A DNA stretch of 41,227 bases from Hallerella sp963629575 (GTDB lineage: Bacteria > Fibrobacterota > Fibrobacteria > Fibrobacterales > Fibrobacteraceae), in the NCBI GenBank assembly GCA_963629575.1, contig CAVGIM010000023.1, forward strand, positions 1 through 41,227, given 5' to 3'. Every line of letters starts with the position of its first letter. Positions within the stretch are counted from its first letter, which is position 1. The translations under genes and the position numbers were made by a program. Below, in pieces: positions 24,628 through 31,225 of the stretch. The notes under the pieces were generated by a model. That model was given only the letters and a program-made list of their open reading frames with translations, had not been told where the DNA came from and ran no database searches.

Positions 24628-26301
24628 CTAGCGCAATTCGACTACCTTTTCAGAGCCATTGGATTTCAGCCGATACGTTCCTGGAAATCCGCGGAAGCGA
24701 ACCTTTCCGTCCTTGTCCGCGACAAGCGTTTCATCGGTCGTCCAGACCTTGTGCCACAAGTCGTAAATGCGCTTTCCGACAGGTTTTTCCGTTCCATCCG
24801 CCGCAATGATTCCCCCGTCCGGAAGCCAGTGCCTAGCATCCCAGAATCCCCAGAGCATGATTCCCTTTACCGCCGGATGGCTGAAAGCGGATCGAATGAA
24901 CATCTCCGTTTCGCGCATTCTGTCTTCCTCGCTCAACCTCGAAAGCAGGCCTCGCGCCCCGTTTTCCTCCTCGACATAGGCGCCGATATCGAATTCCGTC
25001 ACCTTGATGGGAAGTCCCAGTTCCGAAAGCCGGTCAAGCCTTTCGTGGATAAGCGCGGGCTCAACCTTTGCAGCGCCAAAATGACACTGCACGCCGATTC
25101 CCGAAACAGGAATTTTTCTGTCGAGCATTCCCTTGATCAGCTCGTAATAGCGTTCCGTCTCGCCCAAAGCGACCACGTTGAAATCGTTGATGTAGAGCAC
25201 CGCCGAAGGATCCGCACGATGCGCCCAGACAAACGCGCTGTCGAGAAGTCCCCAGCCGCACTTGTCGAACAGGAACGTTTCGTGAAACGGTTCGTTCCAC
25301 ACATCGTATTCCTTGAAGATTCCCTTGTATTCCTTCAGGTCGCGGTCGATTCGCGCCTTGATGTTTCGCGAAATTTCCTTGCAGCTCCCCTGGATGCTCC
25401 AGTGCTTGTCAAAGTTATACCTCTGGATTCCCCACACCAGATTGTGCCCGCGAAGGCTCCATCCATTTTCCTTGGCAAACCGGATGTATTCCTGCAGTTC
25501 CTTTTTGCGCACCTTTCCCTTTTTCGGTTCATATTCCGGCCACTTGAAAAGGTTCTCGGGAACGCCCGCCCAGAAATACCGCTTTGCCGTTTCGCGGTAC
25601 CACTTCTCTACGCTGTCCTTGGGATTCCCGTAAAAGGCGATAGCCGTTCCAAAGGGAAAGTCGTGCCGTTCAAGCGTCGCGCGCACCGTATCGCCAGGCT
25701 TGAACCCTGTCGCGGAAAGATCCTTTTTGCGGATGGAGTCTATCCGGGCATCGGCGCTTGCATACCACTTTTCGTCAAAGCCTCCGGCGCTAGGCGTCAC
25801 TTCCACGTCGTCGAAAAAGACGCTTCCCTTCGCAAAGCCCAGCTGGAACGTCACATTGTTCAGTCCATAGCCTTTCTCGTCCGCAAAGAACTTCATCCGG
25901 TAAGTCTTCCATTCGGGAGTCAGCGCAAAGGATGTAGAAGCCTTTTGACGATAGTCGGGCATCCCTCCCTGTACAATCGCCACGACGACACCGCCCTTGT
26001 CCGAGCGGGCCTTGAAGGAAAGATCGTAGTAGCCTGTATCCGCGAGGAACTTGGGCGGCTGGATCTGAAGTCCCCACCAATTCCTGGGCGCCTTTTTGAC
26101 CGTAACGACTGCGCCGTTTGAACCGTTGAAACCCATCTTCGGTTCCCCGATCTTCGAAGTCGCATCGGCAGGTCCCGACGGATCGTTCCACAGATACCAT
26201 CCGCCATCGCCAAATTCCAAGTCTCCGTTGGAGATCAGGTTTTTCGCACAGACATTCGCGGCAAGCACAACCGAAAGCGCGGCCAGGGTTTTCTTCAGCA
26301 T
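24628..26301 (-). CDS. Secreted GH10 endo-1,4-beta-xylanase with N-terminal CBM
   Basis: 557 residues. Signal peptide MLKKTLAALSVVLAANVCA; residues about 20-170 form a beta-sandwich like CBM4/9 (NLISNGDLEFG... to FFDDVEV). The GH10 barrel follows at about 200-515 with HNLVW, the acid/base Glu337 in VWNEP and the nucleophile Glu436 in VTEFD, about 100 residues apart as expected, plus a WGFWD segment near the end. A short C-terminal beta piece (FRGFPGTYRL) is common in Fibrobacter-type hydrolases. It cleaves the xylan backbone outside the cell or in the periplasm. AAGGAG lies 6 nt before ATG 26301. A palindrome and a promoter-like region lie upstream. It stands alone, not in a polysaccharide-utilisation cluster. 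Confidence 0.95.
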   Translation of the reverse strand: MLKKTLAALSVVLAANVCAKNLISNGDLEFGDGGWYLWNDPSGPADATSKIGEPKMGFNGSNGAVVTVKKAPRNWWGLQIQPPKFLADTGYYDLSFKARSDKGGVVVAIVQGGMPDYRQKASTSFALTPEWKTYRMKFFADEKGYGLNNVTFQLGFAKGSVFFDDVEVTPSAGGFDEKWYASADARIDSIRKKDLSATGFKPGDTVRATLERHDFPFGTAIAFYGNPKDSVEKWYRETAKRYFWAGVPENLFKWPEYEPKKGKVRKKELQEYIRFAKENGWSLRGHNLVWGIQRYNFDKHWSIQGSCKEISRNIKARIDRDLKEYKGIFKEYDVWNEPFHETFLFDKCGWGLLDSAFVWAHRADPSAVLYINDFNVVALGETERYYELIKGMLDRKIPVSGIGVQCHFGAAKVEPALIHERLDRLSELGLPIKVTEFDIGAYVEEENGARGLLSRLSEEDRMRETEMFIRSAFSHPAVKGIMLWGFWDARHWLPDGGIIAADGTEKPVGKRIYDLWHKVWTTDETLVADKDGKVRFRGFPGTYRLKSNGSEKVVELR

Positions 26302-26332
26302 GGGAGTCTCCTTGAAGAGGTTTTACGGAGCT

Positions 26333-26360
26333 AATCTATTTCAAAAAATTTTCTCTTGAA
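26333..26360 (-). promoter_or_regulatory. Probable xylanase promoter
   Basis: On the minus strand TTCAAG (26360-26355), a 16-nt spacer and TAGATT (26338-26333) lie about 32 nt before the xylanase start, leaving a short leader with the AAGGAG. TAGATT recurs as a -10-like hexamer elsewhere in the window. Confidence 0.4.
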
Positions 26361-26380
26361 AAAAAAGATAGGACTATTTT

Positions 26381-26396
26381 GTTTACCGGCGTAAAC
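26381..26396. promoter_or_regulatory. Palindromic operator-like site upstream of the xylanase gene
   Basis: GTTTAC-CGGC-GTAAAC has perfect 6-bp arms around a CG-containing centre, the shape of LacI-family operators. It lies 20 bp upstream of the proposed xylanase -35 and about 90 bp from the divergent promoter, so it most likely concerns the xylanase gene. No regulator is encoded nearby. Confidence 0.5.
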
Positions 26397-26484
26397 ATTT
26401 CGCCCGGCAACCGCGAAACCGGAAGTTTTCACTCATTCTCAAGGCGCCACTCAAAAAAAAATCGATTTTTTTCGAGAAACACCC

Positions 26485-26513
26485 TTGACATGCGAAAAGC
26501 ATCTTTATATATT
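26485..26513 (+). promoter_or_regulatory. Consensus sigma-70-type promoter
   Basis: TTGACA (26485-26490), 17 nt, TATATT (26508-26513), then TGG. It drives the small membrane protein and, with no terminator between, the two tRNAs. The same TTGACA-17-TATATT occurs at the hip operon. Confidence 0.85.
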
Positions 26514-26556
26514 TGGGCTACCCTATTGGTGATAACACTAAACAAGGCTTGAAGTT

Positions 26557-26742
26557 ATGAAAAAGAATGTTCTTTTAGTGGCTCTCGGAGCTTTGTTGAT
26601 TGTGATCGGATTTGTCTGTCTCGCCCAAGGGCCTGCGGACAACCCTGTGTCACTGACGGTCGCACCGATTATTTTGGTCTTCGCTTACCTGGTAGTCATT
26701 CCTCTCGGAATCCTCTGGGGTGGCAAAAGCCAGAAGAAATAG
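26557..26742 (+). CDS. Small two-helix membrane protein (DUF3098-like)
   Basis: 61 residues: helix 1 at about 5-25, a short polar loop (GPADNPVSLT), helix 2 at about 35-54, and a basic tail GGKSQKK. The PxSLTVAPIIL spacing resembles the small DUF3098 proteins of Bacteroidota; that is a tentative match. It starts 43 nt after a consensus -10, and the TAG stop ends at 26742 with tRNA-Val beginning at 26743, so there is no gap. Function unknown. Confidence 0.75.
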   Translation: MKKNVLLVALGALLIVIGFVCLAQGPADNPVSLTVAPIILVFAYLVVIPLGILWGGKSQKK

Positions 26743-26817
26743 GGGCGATTAGCTCAGTTGGTTCAGAGCAGCTGCCTTACAAGCAGCGGGTCAGCGGTTC
26801 GAATCCGTTATCGCCCA
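26743..26817 (+). tRNA. tRNA-Val (anticodon UAC)
   Basis: The acceptor GGGCGAT pairs with ATCGCCC, discriminator A. D-arm AGCTC...GAGC, anticodon stem GCTGC/GCAGC around CTTACAA (anticodon TAC), T-arm with GGTTCGAATCC. CCA is not encoded. Its first base follows the stop codon of the upstream gene, so processing of a shared transcript is required. Confidence 0.96.
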
Positions 26818-26821
26818 GATT

Positions 26822-26897
26822 GGGGTGGTAGCTCAATTTTGGTTAGAGCACCGGCCTGTCACGCCGGAGGTTACGAGTTCAAGCCTCGTCCATCCCG
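26822..26897 (+). tRNA. tRNA-Asp (anticodon GUC)
   Basis: The acceptor GGGGTGG pairs with CCATCCC (one G-U), discriminator G. Anticodon stem CCGGC/GCCGG encloses CTGTCAC (anticodon GTC); T-loop GTTCAAGCC. CCA not encoded. It follows tRNA-Val by 4 nt. The D-loop carries an extra T (CAATTTTGGTTA). Confidence 0.95.
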
Positions 26898-26903
26898 CTA
26901 AAA

Positions 26904-26930
26904 AGTCTCTCTTTACAGAGAGGCTTTTTT
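26904..26930 (+). terminator. Terminator of the small-protein/tRNA operon
   Basis: AGTCTCTC-TTTACA-GAGAGGCT (one G-T pair) followed by a T-run, 6 nt after tRNA-Asp. Confidence 0.85.
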
Positions 26931-26999
26931 GTTATATCCATTCATCCGACGAAGCAAAATATTTCCCTTTTTTGCCCACCCACAAAAAAAAACACGCGA

Positions 27000-28049
27000 T
27001 TAATGCCGAATCATCGTCGTATCGATTTTACACCACTTGCCGCGTTCCCGATGAATCTGGCAAAGACCTTCAAAACCTCTCGGAAAGCCTCCTCGCACCA
27101 CCTTTTCCCTGGCTTCGGGACATTTTTCCGCAACTTGAATTTTGAATACGACTTCCCGCTCGATTTTCCGAGAATTGCAGGTCAACACGGCGTCCCATTT
27201 CGCCAAAAAAGTCCGATTTTCCCAATTTTCCTTATCCTTCAAGAATTTTTCTACCGGCAGCGACTGGGGAATCGCCACCTTCACTACCGAATCGACAAGA
27301 AAAACGCCCTTGCCTTTTTGCCGCTCCACATAAGGTCCCATCGCAAGCATCCCAAATTCTTCAAAATCGACCGCCAGATTCTTGACGCTTTCAAATCCGC
27401 CTTTACATCCCTCCATCTTTTTATCGAAAAAGGAAACCGGCGTGATGTAGTCCAAAACATTTACCCGGAGAAGTTCCCCCTTGCTCGAAAGGCAGTATTC
27501 CGCCACGGTAAAGGGCCCTTCGCATTCTCCCACGATTTTTGCCCGAAATTTCGCCGAAAGCAGGATGTTCGACGAAGACAGGCTAGCGGACCAGTTTCCG
27601 TTAAAGACTTTTCCGTAAAACCCGGGCAAGGAATCCTTGGCGTGAATCATTTCAAAACGCATCGAGGAAAGAGGATCGTGTTCCATTCCCACATAACGGC
27701 TTAGCGGGGGCACTTTCCGCATGAGCGTTTCGCAATGAACACAGCTATAGTCGCCAACGCCACCGCTTTTCAAACTAAAGCACAGGCAGTTTTCTCCGCT
27801 ATCGCCGCAACAAGCGCAGCGTTTTTCATAAATTTCCGGAGCTTCCAAAGAATAGCTGTAACTCCACTTTAAAACATTTGCCGAAAGAGAGTCGGGAATT
27901 TTCCAGCTGGAATCATAGGGAATTTCGACGTCCTTTGTCAGGTGCAGTTCGTAGGCGTTTTCCCCGATAAAAACGGCACAGTATTCCGCCACGGGGTCTT
28001 GCGAGTAAGCGGACACAACGAGCAAAAACATGGCGATGAAAATTTTCAT
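27000..28049 (-). CDS. Secreted Cys-rich protein of unknown function
   Basis: 349 residues from ATG 28049, chosen because it begins a signal peptide (MKIFIAMFLLVVSAYS) and overlaps the upstream stop by 4 nt (ATGA). A cluster of Cys (CACC, CLC, CVHC) at about residues 75-110 suggests a metal-binding or disulphide-bonded loop. The remainder alternates beta-like segments, and Cys recur towards the C-terminus. I recognise no family. As last gene of a four-frame operon with the HExxH-bearing protein, it may be an exported partner of it (inference). Confidence 0.7.
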   Translation of the reverse strand: MKIFIAMFLLVVSAYSQDPVAEYCAVFIGENAYELHLTKDVEIPYDSSWKIPDSLSANVLKWSYSYSLEAPEIYEKRCACCGDSGENCLCFSLKSGGVGDYSCVHCETLMRKVPPLSRYVGMEHDPLSSMRFEMIHAKDSLPGFYGKVFNGNWSASLSSSNILLSAKFRAKIVGECEGPFTVAEYCLSSKGELLRVNVLDYITPVSFFDKKMEGCKGGFESVKNLAVDFEEFGMLAMGPYVERQKGKGVFLVDSVVKVAIPQSLPVEKFLKDKENWENRTFLAKWDAVLTCNSRKIEREVVFKIQVAEKCPEAREKVVRGGFPRGFEGLCQIHRERGKWCKIDTTMIRH

Positions 28050-28903
28050 TCGGGGTTTTCCTTGTAGCAAGGCTCGGCATTCCACTTTTCTTTTTGAAGC
28101 ACGACCAAAGAGTCGATATTTATCCGCGCATGGCTGACATTGTTCTTGTCAGCATCATCCCAGGCGTTTTGCATTTTCAATATTTTGCGATATCTTTTTT
28201 CCATCACAGGCCAAAAAGTTTTCTTGAACATGTAACACGAATTTTTCTTCGTCAATCGATCGCTATTTACTGAAATTTTTTCTTCCCACTCGTCATTCCC
28301 CTCCAGGAGATAAATTTCTACATGCCTGTTTTCATGAGCGAGCAACCGTTCATCATCCGAATCGACAACTTTATCGATAGAATCTTTAGGAGTCGATATA
28401 TACAAATTAGCCACGATAATCGTTTTTGTCCGCGACACACAGTCAAAATGTACGTTTCTAAACCCGAGTTCGGTTTTTGCCTCCACATACCCGCTAACCG
28501 TCTTGAAAGAAACGCTCCAATTTTCAAAGAATTCGCGGACCAATCTTCCTTTTCGATGCGCTTTCCTTGCGTAGAAAGCATTCCTTTTTCCAAAAACATT
28601 TCGGTGTTTTTGCTTTCTACCTAGAGCATCATACAGACCGACAACCGATTCGTCTAAAAATTCTATCGAATCTTCCGACGTTTCCAGAGGATCGTTTCGT
28701 TTAAAGAAAATTCCGTTTTCCGGGCAGACAAATTCATCATCCGAATCCAAATTATTCGCTTCACAAGGCACTTCCACCCACCACCATGAATCCTGCGCAT
28801 TGTTGTTTATCCAGCCATATTGAGCGCCACGGTCAGGATTCAATGCGTAACATTTGCCATCTTCCATATTGTCCAAGCCACCGGAAAAACAATCCTCGGG
28901 CAA
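28046..28903 (-). CDS. HExxH-containing domain, cut off from its exported N-terminus by a -1 frameshift
   Basis: The frame can begin only at TTG 28903 and has no signal peptide. The upstream part of the same frame (GPTAIYLPEDCFSGG...) joins the Ser-rich linker of the preceding gene if one base is added in the CCCC at 28920-28923. After an N-terminal Cys/Trp-rich segment, residues about 190-200 read LLAHENRHVEIY: an HExxH (H-E-N-R-H) zinc-peptidase-like motif, with acidic residues downstream as possible third ligand. The resemblance to DUF922-type putative periplasmic proteases is tentative. Its stop overlaps the next start (ATGA). Confidence 0.6.
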   Translation of the reverse strand: MPEDCFSGGLDNMEDGKCYALNPDRGAQYGWINNNAQDSWWWVEVPCEANNLDSDDEFVCPENGIFFKRNDPLETSEDSIEFLDESVVGLYDALGRKQKHRNVFGKRNAFYARKAHRKGRLVREFFENWSVSFKTVSGYVEAKTELGFRNVHFDCVSRTKTIIVANLYISTPKDSIDKVVDSDDERLLAHENRHVEIYLLEGNDEWEEKISVNSDRLTKKNSCYMFKKTFWPVMEKRYRKILKMQNAWDDADKNNVSHARINIDSLVVLQKEKWNAEPCYKENPE

Positions 28904-29412
28904 ATAGATAGCGGTAGGTCCCCGTTCCCGCTCCCGCCCGAGGAGCTAGACCCGCCATGACCGTACGAGCTAGAGGAGCCTTCAAGGGAGGAGGAGCTCT
29001 CTTCCGTACCACAGCCCGAAAGCGTGCTGTCTGTCTTTCCGCAGATCTTGGGCAAGGGAAAAGAATGCCCCCATTCACCATTGGTAAACGAACAAACATA
29101 GTCCGTCAGTCTGCACTGTTCCGCACACGAGTTCTTGAAATCCTCGACATCTTTTTTGATGTTCTTTGCCGTGCAAGTATTGCAGGAATAAGTCACTTGA
29201 AAACGGTCTTCAAGAATTAGTCCCGAAGACTCCACACATTCGGATTTATAAACGACACTGCCATAAAACGAAGCTCCTCCACCAAATGATGTATCACACA
29301 GCTGTTTAAATACGCTTAGAGCACCGTCAGCGATTTCGTTATTTTCATAGCAACTAGTTAGGGCATACGTATTTTTTCCCATCAAAAGGAAAAACACGCA
29401 AGCCACGAACAT
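28840..29412 (-). CDS. Exported protein with Ser-rich linker, N-terminal part of a split gene
   Basis: 190 residues from ATG 29412, which opens a signal peptide (MFVACVFFLLMGKNTYA). A Cys-rich domain (about 18-130; SCNTC, CAEQC, DYVCSF) is followed by ESSSSLEGSSSSYGHGG and SSSSGGSGNG, the flexible linker typical of Fibrobacter secreted multidomain proteins. After the linker the zero frame turns into an unrelated 20-residue tail and stops; the -1 frame instead continues as the HExxH-containing domain. Joined, the protein would have about 455 residues. No clear ribosome-binding site; its start lies inside the 3' end of the preceding lipoprotein frame. Confidence 0.6.
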   Translation of the reverse strand: MFVACVFFLLMGKNTYALTSCYENNEIADGALSVFKQLCDTSFGGGASFYGSVVYKSECVESSGLILEDRFQVTYSCNTCTAKNIKKDVEDFKNSCAEQCRLTDYVCSFTNGEWGHSFPLPKICGKTDSTLSGCGTEESSSSLEGSSSSYGHGGSSSSGGSGNGDLPLSICPRIVFPVAWTIWKMANVTH

Positions 29413-29677
29413 TACCACAGACACACAATACGAATTCCGTTTCTTTGGAACAGCGCTCAATCGCTTGCTCAACTTGATACGACGCCGAATTTTTTCTAAT
29501 GCTATCAGGCAGTACCGGCAAAGGCAATTCGTACTTGACAGGCAGAGTTCCTTCATCTTTCATCTCCAAAGTTTCCGTTTCCACGGCAGGCATTCTCGGC
29601 TCGGACGAATCCCCGTCCGAGCAGGCCACGCAAATCGACAGCGCAAAGGCTACCGACAAAACCAGTTTCATATTCAT
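29354..29677 (-). CDS. Small lipoprotein
   Basis: 107 residues. AAGGAG lies 5 nt before ATG 29677. Signal peptide MNMKLVLSVAFALSICVAC with lipobox I-C-V-A-C, then an acidic, Ser/Glu-rich stretch and a Pro-rich segment. The last 20 residues overlap the signal-peptide region of the next gene by 59 nt in another frame, an unusually long overlap. First gene of the operon. No family recognised. Confidence 0.6.
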   Translation of the reverse strand: MNMKLVLSVAFALSICVACSDGDSSEPRMPAVETETLEMKDEGTLPVKYELPLPVLPDSIRKNSASYQVEQAIERCSKETEFVLCVCGNVRGLRVFPFDGKKYVCPN

Positions 29678-30020
29678 GGGAACTCCTTATTTTTCCAATG
29701 GAAGCGTCCCGTTCCAAAGCAACAAAGAAACGCTCCAACGGGCAAAATGATCAGGCGAAGGTAGAGGATTTTGCACAAATCGTCTATCGCGGACAAATAA
29801 AAATTTATCGGAAAAATTTTCCATACCATAACATCAACAAGAAAAAGATAACTCGTTTCCAATCAAAGCGCAAGTAAATTTATCGAAACGGAGTTTTAAC
29901 CAAAGAGTTCAACATTTTTTCCATCAAGAAAAAGACCCAGCCACTTTTCCATTACTTTGTATTTAAACATAAAGTCGCCGAAAAGTTTCGGCGACTTGAA
30001 AGCGTTCGATTTTTGCAAGG
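29678..30020. other. Intergenic stretch, mostly without recognisable content
   Basis: About 340 bp between the lipoprotein operon and serA. It holds the serA terminator (29972-29997) and, on the minus strand, AT-rich sequence that must contain the lipoprotein operon promoter, although I see no good -35/-10 pair. A 62-residue minus-strand frame (29674-29862) whose stop overlaps the lipoprotein start is possible but has no ribosome-binding site or family signature. Confidence 0.5.
29972..29997 (-). terminator. Terminator after serA
   Basis: AAGTCGCCGAAA and TTTCGGCGACTT form a perfect 12-bp inverted repeat separated by 2 bp, 24 bp downstream of the serA stop. On the minus strand it is followed by TATGTTT, a weak T-tract. 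Confidence 0.75.
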
Positions 30021-31190
30021 CTAGAAGTGAATTACGCGGACGCGAATCACCTTGTCGAGCTTCTTCAACGCATCGATAATGGAATCATCGACGACCGTTT
30101 CCACGTCGATCAGGTTGTAGCCGATCTTGCCGTTCGACTTGTTGCTGAAGCTTGCGATATTGATGTTCGCCGCACCGAAGACCTTCGTGATTTCCGCAAT
30201 CATGTTCGGAACGTCCTGGTTAATCACGACGACACGGCTCTTGACTTCTGCATGGGGGAAGCTGTCAAGCGGCGGGAAGTTCACCGAATTGCGAACCACG
30301 CCGAATTCCAGATAGTCCTTCAGCTCTTCGACAGCCATCACCGCGCAGTTTTCCTCAGCCTCTTCGGTAGAAGCACCCAGGTGCGGGAAGATCTTGATCT
30401 TCGGATTCTGCATGGACTTCGGATCGGCAAAGTCGGTGAGATAAGTCTGGAGACGTCCTTCGTCGAGCATCTTGTAAACCGTGTCCATGTTCACGATGCC
30501 GCCACGGGCAAAGTTCATGATAATAGACCCCTTGAACGCCGCGAGGTTCTTTTCGTTCAGCATATTCTCGGTCACGCCCTTGATGAACGGCACGTGGACG
30601 GTGATGAAATCCGACTTCGCTATCACCTCTTCAATCGTCTTTACCACAGTGACGACGTTCGAGAGCTTGTGCATGTTCGCCGCGCTCGGATACGGTTCGT
30701 AAGCGACCACTTTCATGTTTTTCCAGCGGGCATAGTTCGAAACGAGAACACCGATTTTTCCAAGCCCGATGACACCGAGCGTCTTCCCGGCAAGTTCCGT
30801 TCCCGCGAACATTTTCTTGCCCTTTTCAATCGTCTTGTCGAGCGTCGGATCGTTCGGGTCAAGAGACTTGACCCAGGCTTCCGCTTCGGACACATGGCGA
30901 ACGGCCATCCCGAGAATCGTCATCACGAGTTCCGCCACCGCATTCGCATTGGCTCCCGGTGTATTGAAAACGCAGACACCCTTCGAACTCGCCTTGTCGA
31001 TGGTGATGTTGTTCACGCCGGCTCCGGCACGGGCCACCGCGAGCAGACCATCAAAAGAATCCGTATCGACCTGTGCGCTGCGGACGAGAATCGCTTCCGG
31101 AGATTCGACATTTTCCGAAACTTCGTAGACGTTCCCGAAGAGATCGAGACCTTTCCTGGAAATGTTGTTCAGAGTTTTGATTTTACGCAT
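30021..31190 (-). CDS. serA: D-3-phosphoglycerate dehydrogenase
   Basis: 389 residues from ATG 31190, with AAGGA upstream; the longer open frame has no support. It oxidises 3-phosphoglycerate to 3-phosphohydroxypyruvate, the first step of serine synthesis. NAD-binding GVIGLGKIG at about 147, catalytic Arg in NFARGGIVN and His in PHLGASTEEAEE are all present. The C-terminal 75 residues form an ACT domain (NMIAEITKVFGAANINI), so serine feedback is likely. This is the short form without the extra regulatory domain. It follows ispG by 35 bp in the same direction. Confidence 0.95.
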   Translation of the reverse strand: MRKIKTLNNISRKGLDLFGNVYEVSENVESPEAILVRSAQVDTDSFDGLLAVARAGAGVNNITIDKASSKGVCVFNTPGANANAVAELVMTILGMAVRHVSEAEAWVKSLDPNDPTLDKTIEKGKKMFAGTELAGKTLGVIGLGKIGVLVSNYARWKNMKVVAYEPYPSAANMHKLSNVVTVVKTIEEVIAKSDFITVHVPFIKGVTENMLNEKNLAAFKGSIIMNFARGGIVNMDTVYKMLDEGRLQTYLTDFADPKSMQNPKIKIFPHLGASTEEAEENCAVMAVEELKDYLEFGVVRNSVNFPPLDSFPHAEVKSRVVVINQDVPNMIAEITKVFGAANINIASFSNKSNGKIGYNLIDVETVVDDSIIDALKKLDKVIRVRVIHF

Positions 31191-31225
31191 TGTGAGTTCC
31201 TTTGTGAAGGTTCTTTGATAACAAA

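Noticed and set aside
24573..24809. Missing ybeY after pgpH
   Set aside because: Searched by eye for a YbeY-like HGxLHLxGYDH motif; the stretch holds only the terminator and the end of the xylanase gene, so ybeY must be elsewhere.
27000..29677. CRISPR array or tandem repeats in the Ser-rich coding region
   Set aside because: The repetition is degenerate TCC/AGC codons of a Ser/Gly linker, without regular spacers.
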